Assembly (NCBI GenBank): GCA_950069165.1
Contig: CATMIT010000007.1
Coordinates: forward strand, 1 to 28,000
Length of the DNA: 28,000 nucleotides
Direction of reading: 5' to 3'
Source: an uncultured Flavobacteriales bacterium
GTDB lineage: Bacteria; Bacteroidota; Bacteroidia; Flavobacteriales; BACL11
Part shown: positions 16,930 through 23,155 of the stretch, one piece after another
How the letters are laid out: each line of letters begins with the position of its first letter
How positions within the stretch are numbered: position 1 is the stretch's first letter
The notes under the pieces: model-generated
The model's database searches: none
What the model was told of the DNA's origin: nothing
The model's input: the letters and a program-made list of their open reading frames with translations, nothing else
Program-made: the position numbers and the translations under genes

Positions 16930-17421
16930 TTAGTAACTTACATCTGTAAAGGACCCTTGGGTTACGACCACTTTTGTAAAAATAGTTGGGTCGGTATTTA
17001 AAGCCTCAAAACTAAAAGTTCCAGACACTTTGTTTGCAGTAATTTTTGAGAAACGGGCAGTTCCTGTAAAATTGGGAGAACTAGTTGAAAAAACATCTGT
17101 ATTTCTTGACACTACACCTGAACCAGAAGATCCAAGGGAGAGTGTTGTATTTTCGGTTACAGAATCAAAATTATAAATAGTAATATATACATTATTCATT
17201 ACCATTCCATCTTTCAAGTTAGAAACACCACTAATCTCTAATGCACCATTTAAAGCAGGATTTGTTGTAAGAATTACTCCTATTGGAGATGAATCAGAAA
17301 GTTGTACACCATCAATCATGCAGCTAAAAGTTGAAGTTGGAGAAAAAGGGTTATCCTCTTCTTCTGAACAGGAGAAAAATAAAAGCCCAAAAGATAAAAA
17401 CAGGTAAAATAATTTCTTCAT
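16930..17421 (-). CDS. secreted lipoprotein, DUF6252-like
   Basis: A 163-residue protein with a lipoprotein signal: a basic start, a hydrophobic stretch, then FFSC with the cysteine at 18. SEEEDN follows; acidic residues just after the cysteine are the surface-export signal described in Bacteroidetes. The mature part is a beta-rich domain containing FSCMIDGVQ (about 33), ALEISGVSN, VYITIYNF and the closing VSGTFSFEALN. This order resembles DUF6252-type lipoproteins. Function unknown. It sits upstream of the phosphoribosyltransferase, an odd partner probably joined only by compactness. Confidence 0.7.
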   Translation of the reverse strand: MKKLFYLFLSFGLLFFSCSEEEDNPFSPTSTFSCMIDGVQLSDSSPIGVILTTNPALNGALEISGVSNLKDGMVMNNVYITIYNFDSVTENTTLSLGSSGSGVVSRNTDVFSTSSPNFTGTARFSKITANKVSGTFSFEALNTDPTIFTKVVVTQGSFTDVSY

Positions 17422-17471
17422 ATTTAATTTTTCAATATTAATTATTCAAAAAGCAATGATACAAAAATCCT

Positions 17472-17621
17472 CTATTTCTGCAATAGTAAATTCCCTTTAA
17501 AACTATGAGGAACATACATTTCGTCCAACACACTTATAATGTAGGAATAATACCCATTTGCAGAAACTTTTCCCTCATTAATCGTGCCATCCCAATTTTC
17601 ATACTCCAAATATATTAATAC
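17472..17621 (-). pseudogene. remnant of a gliding-motility-associated (type B, CHU_C-like) C-terminal sorting domain
   Basis: In this otherwise gene-free stretch the minus strand has a short frame of about 49 codons between stops, ending at TAG (17472-17474). It reads LEYENWDGTINEGKVSANGY and then YSYIISVLDEMYV...FKGNLLLQK. The pattern WDGT-x-NxGK-VxxGxY-xYxI...F-KG-x-x-LLxx is that of the C-terminal gliding-motility-associated domain that directs type IX secretion. No ATG or signal peptide precedes it, the frame is closed upstream by TAA, and nothing protein-like is seen further up. It is best read as the surviving 3' tail of a lost secreted-protein gene. A chance match is possible. Confidence 0.5.
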
Positions 17622-17679
17622 TTATTGTGCTAAAGCAATAGAAAGTGTTTTTTATAATCACTTATTATTATACTTTTTT

Positions 17680-17687
17680 TAGATTTG
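17680..17687 (+). promoter_or_regulatory. -7 box (TAGATTTG) upstream of the CxxCH protein gene
   Basis: TAGATTTG fits TAnnTTTG and ends 15 bp before the preferred ATG at 17703. This gives a plausible start site with a leader of about 10 nt and argues against the in-frame TTG at 17685 as start, because that codon lies inside the box. Confidence 0.45.
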
Positions 17688-17702
17688 CGAAAAACAATAC
17701 AA

Positions 17703-18500
17703 ATGAAAAAATCAATTTACTTCTTATCTGTAATTGCAATATTCTTGCTTTTGACCCCTAATGTATTTAGTAAACTAAATGGCTCTCCAGGAGCAAAAAC
17801 GGGCTCACCAATGGATGGAAATAACTGCACCGCTTGTCATTCTGGCACGGCAAATACTGGCTCTGGAACGCTTTCAGTTGCTACTAATATCCCTGTGCAG
17901 GGCTATACGGCAGGGCAAACTTATGCTATTACGGTTAATATGATCCAAAGTTCTATTAGCAGATTTGGTTTTGAAATAACTTGTGAGGAAGGTAATTTCG
18001 GTGCTAAAACAGGAACTTTTGGTATTACAGATAATACAAATACCAAGTTCGTAAACAATAATAATGCGGTTACGCACAAACAAGCCGGCACTACTTCTAA
18101 CACTTGGAGCATGAATTGGACAGCCCCAGCAGGCCTTACAGCTGGAGTTGTTTTTTATGTAAGTGCAATAGCTGCAAACGGTAATGGAAATAATAATGGA
18201 GATCAAGTTTATACTACTTCTCGTTCTTTTGCAGAAGCTACCACATCTGTTAGTGAGAAACAAAATAAAATTACTGCTTTTGTGAATCCTATATCAAAAG
18301 ATATTATGATAAATGCGGTGGAGCCAATATATATTAGCAATTTTGAAGTTTATGATATTTCTGCTAAACTAGTTTATAGTAAAAAGGAAGTTTTATTACC
18401 AAGTGCTATAAATGTTGATTTTCTGAATTCTGGTATTTACATTCTGAATATGCAAACAAGAGGCGGAGAAATGATTACTAAAAAAGTGATTCTTCCTTAG
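17703..18500 (+). CDS. secreted CxxCH protein (choice-of-anchor V-like) with type IX secretion sorting tail
   Basis: A 265-residue protein from ATG 17703 (a TTG at 17685 is in frame but lies in the promoter box). The signal peptide ends near NVFSK. Next comes NCTACHSG with C42-x2-C45-H46, a single c-type haem-like motif, in a GSPGAKTGSP...CxxCHSGTANTGSG context. A reeler-like beta domain (about 50-170) follows, matching the choice-of-anchor V pattern. The last 75 residues (ISKDIMINAV, FEVYDISAKLVY, LNSGIYILNMQTRGG, KKVILP) are a typical type A C-terminal sorting domain. It is probably exported and surface-attached or released. Haem binding is inferred from the motif only. The stop overlaps the opposing PD40-OmpA gene. 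Confidence 0.8.
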   Translation: MKKSIYFLSVIAIFLLLTPNVFSKLNGSPGAKTGSPMDGNNCTACHSGTANTGSGTLSVATNIPVQGYTAGQTYAITVNMIQSSISRFGFEITCEEGNFGAKTGTFGITDNTNTKFVNNNNAVTHKQAGTTSNTWSMNWTAPAGLTAGVVFYVSAIAANGNGNNNGDQVYTTSRSFAEATTSVSEKQNKITAFVNPISKDIMINAVEPIYISNFEVYDISAKLVYSKKEVLLPSAINVDFLNSGIYILNMQTRGGEMITKKVILP

Positions 18501-20602
18501 TTGCCAATAATTTCAAATTCTGTTCTTCTGTTGTTCTGCCGCCCTTCTAGGGTTTCGTTACTATCGATTGGAGTAGTTGAACCATATCCTTTTGCAGTTA
18601 GCTTTTCCTTATCTATTGCTTTACTGATAAGATATTTTACTACCGCTTCAGCTCTTTTTTGAGATAATCTGTTATTGAGCACCTCTGAGCCAGTATTATC
18701 GGTATGCCCTGAAAGTTCTACTTTCAAATTTGGTAATTCTTTCATCAGAGAAACTAATCGGTCTAACTCTGAATAGGACTCTTCTTTTACAATGGATTTC
18801 CCAATGTCAAAAAATACATTTCTTAGTGCGATTTTACTTCCAATATCAATATACATCAACTCAATATCTTTATTTACCAAATTGTACGCCTCCCCTTTTG
18901 GAATATCAAAATTCTCAGAATGAAACAAATAGCCCTCCGCACTAACGGCTATACCATAATTTTTTCCAGATGGTAAGGAAATTAAAAATTTCCCAGAAGA
19001 AGAATTAGAGTTTAGTTGAATGTATTCCTTTCTAGTGGAATTATCCGTTATTGTAATATTTGCGGCAACCGCTTGCTTAGTAATTATATCCAAAACCTTT
19101 CCTTTAAAAACAGTCAGATTTCTTTCTTCTACCACAATTGGCTGGGCAATCGATTTGTCTTTTATAGGATTGGCAATACTTGCTATAAGTTGCTCTTCAG
19201 AATCTAATGATTGTGGTTTTTCACTTCCCCAATAGGTAACTTTATAAATATCCAAACCACCTTTACCACCTTTTCGGTTTGATGCAATATAAGCCACCTT
19301 ACCACTTGCGGTGGAGGAATAAAACAAATCATCATATGGGGTGTTGATAGGGCTTCCTAAATTTTCAGCAGGTCCCCAATGCCCCAACTCATCTATATAA
19401 GAAACAAATATATCATAGCCACCCATGGAGTTATGTCCTTGTGAAGAGAAATACATGGTTTTTCCATCAGGATGCAAATAAACAGAACCTTCCTGATATT
19501 TTGTATTCACTTCATGTCCTGCACTTTGTCCTTTTCCCCAAATATTTCTTTCCCTATTCATAATCCCTGAGAACATAATATCCCAATTTTTACTATACCC
19601 TCCATCCGTTAAATAATATACCTTAATATCTTGAGGGTCGTAGGAGGCTAACGTTTCATTATCAGTAGTATTTACAGAATTTCCTGACTTTCCCATTTTT
19701 CTTTCAGCTTTCACCCATTTTGTTCCATTTAATTTGGATTCAAATACATCTGCATTTTCATTTTCTATTTTATAAATAAGCAACCTTTGTCCATCATAAG
19801 AAAGTCCACCAGAAACATCATCTTCATTTGTATTTAAAGTTGTAATTGGGGAAATAGCAGTCCATTTTCTTTTAGTAAGAGTAGAAAAATAAATCTCATT
19901 ATCGTATCTTCCAAATTCATCCGCCAAATGTTCATTTGCTCTATCAGAAGTAAAAATTAAAAGTTCTCCATCTGCACTAAGGCATGGACTCCAATCATCA
20001 TTCTCAGAGTTGAGTACAATATTATCAATCCACACTTTTTGCAGTTTATCTGATAAATCTATCGCACTTTCGCATTCCTTAATGTATTTTTTATAAAAAT
20101 CAGAAAAGGATTCAAATCGTTTTTCGGATTGTCTTTTTTTGAAAATCTTAAACTGACTAATAGCATCATTATATTTTCCTTCCAATTGCAAGGCCATGGC
20201 ATAATAAAAGTGAATATTAGGTGAGGCATCTTGCTTGTTTGCATCCATTCCCATCGCTTTCTCTAAAAATGGGTAGGTTAAATATTTCTGATTAGTATAC
20301 AGGTAAGCATTACCAATTTTTAGATTAAGATCTATATTTCTTGGGTTAAACTCATTGGCTTGTAAATAATAAAAAAGTGCTTTTTCAAAATAGTCAATAG
20401 CATCATTTCTTGCAAAAATCGCCTCATTTGCTTTTTCTAAAAAATTATCTCCTATTTTTATGTTTTTGACAGCTTGCTTTAGTCCGTCTTTTTTCGATTT
20501 GAAATTAGAGGATTTAAAATCAATATTTTGTGCAAATAACTGATTCACTGAAAACAAAATCAGCAATAGAATTTTTATGCTTTTACCTCTAGTAACAATC
20601 AT
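18497..20602 (-). CDS. PorE-like envelope protein: TPR, PD40 propeller, carboxypeptidase-regulatory domain, OmpA C-terminus
   Basis: A 701-residue exported protein (signal ending LFAQ). Order of parts: TPR-like helices (about 30-165); PD40/WD40-like beta-propeller blades (about 185-470: PCLSADGELLIFTSDR, YLHPDGKTMYFSSQG, AYIASNRKGGKGGLDIY); a carboxypeptidase-regulatory-like domain (about 505-580); and an OmpA peptidoglycan-binding domain (about 590-700) with GHTDNTGS and NNRLSQKRAEAV. The same four-part order is known for PorE of the type IX secretion system, but PorE is a lipoprotein and no lipobox is visible here. Paralogues exist, so only PorE-like is claimed. Its start overlaps the TPR gene by 14 bp, implying coupled translation. 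Confidence 0.85.
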   Translation of the reverse strand: MIVTRGKSIKILLLILFSVNQLFAQNIDFKSSNFKSKKDGLKQAVKNIKIGDNFLEKANEAIFARNDAIDYFEKALFYYLQANEFNPRNIDLNLKIGNAYLYTNQKYLTYPFLEKAMGMDANKQDASPNIHFYYAMALQLEGKYNDAISQFKIFKKRQSEKRFESFSDFYKKYIKECESAIDLSDKLQKVWIDNIVLNSENDDWSPCLSADGELLIFTSDRANEHLADEFGRYDNEIYFSTLTKRKWTAISPITTLNTNEDDVSGGLSYDGQRLLIYKIENENADVFESKLNGTKWVKAERKMGKSGNSVNTTDNETLASYDPQDIKVYYLTDGGYSKNWDIMFSGIMNRERNIWGKGQSAGHEVNTKYQEGSVYLHPDGKTMYFSSQGHNSMGGYDIFVSYIDELGHWGPAENLGSPINTPYDDLFYSSTASGKVAYIASNRKGGKGGLDIYKVTYWGSEKPQSLDSEEQLIASIANPIKDKSIAQPIVVEERNLTVFKGKVLDIITKQAVAANITITDNSTRKEYIQLNSNSSSGKFLISLPSGKNYGIAVSAEGYLFHSENFDIPKGEAYNLVNKDIELMYIDIGSKIALRNVFFDIGKSIVKEESYSELDRLVSLMKELPNLKVELSGHTDNTGSEVLNNRLSQKRAEAVVKYLISKAIDKEKLTAKGYGSTTPIDSNETLEGRQNNRRTEFEIIGN

Positions 20603-21701
20603 TCATCAAATATTTTTTGGCCAATTCAATTCCCAAATCAAAGGCCTTTTGCCAATCGGCACAAGCCCCATCTTCATTTCTTTCCATTTGCCTTGATATT
20701 GCTCTGTTCAAATATGCTTTTCCATAGTTTTCATCAACTAATATTGCCTTGTCAAAATCCGCAATAGCAGAAATATAATTTTTGTTTTTATGGTGGAGAA
20801 TTCCTCTGTTGTTGTAAGCAAGTGCATAATCAGAATTTATCGTAATTGCTTTATCAAAATCAGAAGCCGCAGAAGTATAATCTTTAAGCTCAAAATACAA
20901 TCTACCCCTGTTGTTGTAAGCTATTTCATAATCCGGATTTTTTGTAATGGCAATGGTATAATTGTTCATTGCTTTTTCTCCATCATCAGTAAGCCGATAA
21001 ATCCCTGCCAAATTATTGTACAAAAAAGCCAAGTTTTCATCTAGTAAAATAGCACTTTTATAATCTGAAATTGCTTTTTCGTATTGCTGCAAATTTCGAT
21101 AACAACTTGCCCTGTCGTTATAAGCATTTGCTGTCGGCTTTATATCAATGGATTTGGAATACAACTTTATTGCTTCTTCTATATTATTTTGTAGAAATAG
21201 AATTACTCCCTGTTCGTAATATGCTTTGTAATTTTTGTCATCTATCTCAATAATCCATTTATAATCTGTTAGAGCCAAATTATTTTTATGCTGATTTCGG
21301 TAAATTTCTGCTCTCTTAAAAAGGGAGAGAATATGTCTGCTATCTAGGGAAAAAGTGAGAGAAAAATCAGCAATTGCATTATCATAATCTGAAATTTGAG
21401 AATAACAAATTCCTCTATTGAAATAAGCCGCTAAAAAGGAAGAATCCATACTAATTGCCTTGGAAAAACTATGAATAGCTTCTGTAAAATTATTTAGCTC
21501 AAAAGATTCAATTCCTTTATTGTAGGCGTCCCGTGATAGTTTAAGGTTTTTTTGTTGCAAATTATAATTTGCTATTGAGTCCGAAAATTTAGTTTCTTGA
21601 CTATTTAAAATGCTATCAACAAGTAAAGAATCATTATCCTGCGCAATGCCAAAATAGGAAAAACCAAAACAAAATATAAATAAAATGATGTACTTTTTCA
21701 T
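20589..21701 (-). CDS. secreted TPR-repeat protein
   Basis: From ATG 21701 this gives 370 residues with a clear signal peptide ending YFGIAQ. An in-frame upstream ATG (21746) would add 15 residues before the signal and is less likely. After a short linker, about nine tetratricopeptide repeats follow with the A-x-AYxNRG / AIADFxKAI pattern; the last ends GACADWQKAFDLG...YLMNDC, a common cap. Such proteins scaffold envelope complexes. The 14-bp overlap with the PorE-like gene suggests the two products act together. Neighbouring repeats are similar at the DNA level too (period about 102 bp near 20805 and 20907). Confidence 0.85.
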   Translation of the reverse strand: MKKYIILFIFCFGFSYFGIAQDNDSLLVDSILNSQETKFSDSIANYNLQQKNLKLSRDAYNKGIESFELNNFTEAIHSFSKAISMDSSFLAAYFNRGICYSQISDYDNAIADFSLTFSLDSRHILSLFKRAEIYRNQHKNNLALTDYKWIIEIDDKNYKAYYEQGVILFLQNNIEEAIKLYSKSIDIKPTANAYNDRASCYRNLQQYEKAISDYKSAILLDENLAFLYNNLAGIYRLTDDGEKAMNNYTIAITKNPDYEIAYNNRGRLYFELKDYTSAASDFDKAITINSDYALAYNNRGILHHKNKNYISAIADFDKAILVDENYGKAYLNRAISRQMERNEDGACADWQKAFDLGIELAKKYLMNDCY

Positions 21702-21908
21702 AGCGATAAATAGAAGCGTAAAATTAACTTTTTTTGCCCATTTCAAATTGATTTAAACACAAATATTTTAACATTTTTTATATGTTTTTCAGCTATTTTT
21801 TTTAAAATAAAGAATATTCCTAATACTTATTAGCAACAAACAGATAATAATCTATACCTTTAGTTATATTATGTATCTAACTGAATATACATATTTTATA
21901 TTTTATTT

Positions 21909-21923
21909 ATGACAAGCTGTCAT
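21909..21923. promoter_or_regulatory. perfect palindrome, candidate operator
   Basis: ATGACA-AGC-TGTCAT is a perfect 6-bp inverted repeat with a 3-bp spacer. It lies 73 bp before trmD and about 210 bp before the TPR gene. Its shape suits a dimeric DNA-binding protein, but no regulator is identified and one such palindrome in AT-rich DNA could be chance. Confidence 0.3.
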
Positions 21924-21957
21924 GTTATGTTTTTAGCTAAATTAAGTAAAATCAGAT

Positions 21958-21988
21958 ACTACAAAATAAGAAAATTGGATTTTGTAGT
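21958..21988. promoter_or_regulatory. 10-bp perfect inverted repeat overlapping the trmD promoter
   Basis: ACTACAAAAT (21958-21967) and ATTTTGTAGT (21979-21988) are exact reverse complements separated by 11 bp. The right arm covers the first half of the TAGTTTTG box (21985-21992). A protein bound here would block that promoter. If transcription instead starts further upstream, the repeat would form a hairpin a few bases before the trmD start codon. Confidence 0.5.
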
Positions 21989-21992
21989 TTTG
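21985..21992 (+). promoter_or_regulatory. -7 box (TAGTTTTG) for trmD-rplS
   Basis: Exact match to TAnnTTTG, ending 4 bp before the trmD ATG, which predicts a start of transcription at or within about two bases of the start codon. There is no TTG at the -33 position. The geometry is identical to the box at 8950-8957 (box, 4 bases, ATG). Confidence 0.45.
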
Positions 21993-21996
21993 TAAA

Positions 21997-22677
21997 ATGA
22001 GAATTGACATACTAAGTATTTTGCCTGATTTTTTCTCAGGCGCTTTTGAGCATTCTATTTTAAAAAGAGCAAAGGAAAAAGGGATTGTAGAAATTCATAT
22101 TCATGATATACGAAAATACTCAACCAACAAGCAGAAAAGTGTTGACGATTATCAGTATGGCGGAGGTGCCGGAATGGTAATGACCATTCAACCGATTGAT
22201 GATTTGATAGGTAAATTAAAAAGCGAAAGAGATTATGATGAGATAATATACCTCACCCCAGATGGAGAAAAACTTAATCAAGGAATTTGCAACCAGCTCT
22301 CTACCAATCAAAACATTATTTTACTTTGCGGACATTACAAAGGAATTGACCAAAGAATCAGAGAAAATTTGATCACAAAAGAAATTAGTATTGGCGATTA
22401 TGTGCTCACAGGCGGTGAGTTGGGTGCTATTGTGCTTTCTGATGCAATAATCCGACTTATTCCTGGTGTTATTTCAGATGAAACCTCTGCCCTTACCGAC
22501 TGCTTTCAAGATGATTTGTTATCTCCACCTGTTTACACTCGCCCATCAGAATATAAAGGATGGAAAGTGCCAGAAATTCTGCTTTCAGGAGATGATAAAA
22601 AGATTGAAAATTGGAGGCAAAAACAAGCAGAAGAACGCACAAAAACATTACGACCAGATATTTTTAAGGACAAATAA
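21997..22677 (+). CDS. trmD: tRNA (guanine-37-N1)-methyltransferase TrmD
   Basis: A 226-residue SPOUT methyltransferase. It starts MRIDILSILPDFF and shows YQYGGGAGMVM (about 50-60), LCGHYKGIDQRI (about 109-120) and the knot segment SIGDYVLTGGELGA (about 131-144), ending with PPVYTRP...VPEILLSGDD. It methylates N1 of G37 in tRNAs with G36, preventing frameshifting. The usual partner rplS is 83 bp downstream on the same strand. The promoter region has a 10-bp inverted repeat and a box almost touching the start codon. Confidence 0.97.
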   Translation: MRIDILSILPDFFSGAFEHSILKRAKEKGIVEIHIHDIRKYSTNKQKSVDDYQYGGGAGMVMTIQPIDDLIGKLKSERDYDEIIYLTPDGEKLNQGICNQLSTNQNIILLCGHYKGIDQRIRENLITKEISIGDYVLTGGELGAIVLSDAIIRLIPGVISDETSALTDCFQDDLLSPPVYTRPSEYKGWKVPEILLSGDDKKIENWRQKQAEERTKTLRPDIFKDK

Positions 22678-22760
22678 ATTTTAACTTAAAAACTAAGTGG
22701 AAATTTCAAAATATTAATTGTAATATTGCAATCCGATTTTAACCAATAAATTACCTATCA

Positions 22761-23108
22761 ATGAACTTAGTTGACAGCATATCAAAAGAGTGTACAGAGA
22801 TGAATCAGTTTCCAGAATTCTGTTCGGGCGACACAATTACAGTTTATTATAAAATTAGGGAAGGGAATAAGGAAAGAACCCAGCATTTTAAGGGTGTAGT
22901 TTTGCAAAGAAAAGGTAGCGGAATTACCGAAACTTTTACCATCAGAAAAATTTCTGGAGGAATTGGAGTGGAAAGAATTTTCCCTGTAAACTCCCCTATT
23001 TTAGAAAAAATTGAGGTAAATAAAAGAGGAAAAGTAAGAAGATCAAGAATTTTTTATTTAAGAGGCTTAACTGGTAAAAAAGCAAGGATTAAAGAAATTA
23101 GAAAATAA
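22761..23108 (+). CDS. rplS: 50S ribosomal protein L19
   Basis: A 115-residue basic protein with the L19 landmarks: FCSGDTITVYYKIREGNKERTQ, FKGVVLQRKGSGITETFTIRK, GVERIFPVNSPILEKIEV and the C-terminal RRSRIFYLRGLTGKKARIKE. L19 sits at the 30S-50S interface. It lies 83 bp after trmD, with a near-match -7 box (TAATATTG, 22721-22728) in the gap that could give extra transcription. A hairpin terminator follows 21 bp after the stop. Confidence 0.98.
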   Translation: MNLVDSISKECTEMNQFPEFCSGDTITVYYKIREGNKERTQHFKGVVLQRKGSGITETFTIRKISGGIGVERIFPVNSPILEKIEVNKRGKVRRSRIFYLRGLTGKKARIKEIRK

Positions 23109-23129
23109 TAATTGACAATATATATTTTG

Positions 23130-23155
23130 AAAATCCTGCATTGCAGGATTTTTTT
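23130..23155 (+). terminator. intrinsic terminator of trmD-rplS
   Basis: AAAATCCTGCA and TGCAGGATTTT are exact reverse complements around a single T; physically a stem of 9-10 bp with a loop of 3-5 nt. The T-run extends to 23155. It overlaps the last two bases of the convergent PD40-OmpA gene (stop at 23154-23156), and may work less well in that direction because the reverse U-run is shorter. Confidence 0.85.

Larger units (their letters stand above)
21702..21996. other. AT-rich divergent intergenic region with several inverted repeats
   Basis: About 295 bp between the divergent TPR gene and trmD, with no coding frame I would defend. It holds CTAAT-ACTT-ATTAG (21820-21833), the perfect palindrome at 21909-21923 and the longer inverted repeat at 21958-21988, the last overlapping a -7 box for trmD. 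It must hold promoters for both directions. Confidence 0.6.

Noticed and set aside
17685..17702. TTG at 17685 as start of the CxxCH protein
   Set aside because: It lies inside the TAGATTTG promoter box and would put charged residues before a normal signal peptide that starts at the ATG 17703.
20780..20960. Direct DNA repeats near 20805 and 20907 as a CRISPR-like or satellite array
   Set aside because: The period is about 102 bp, exactly 34 codons, and they encode consecutive tetratricopeptide repeats; they are imperfect and in frame.
21702..21746. ATG at 21746 as start of the TPR protein
   Set aside because: It would add 15 residues ahead of a complete signal peptide that begins MKKYIILFIF at 21701.
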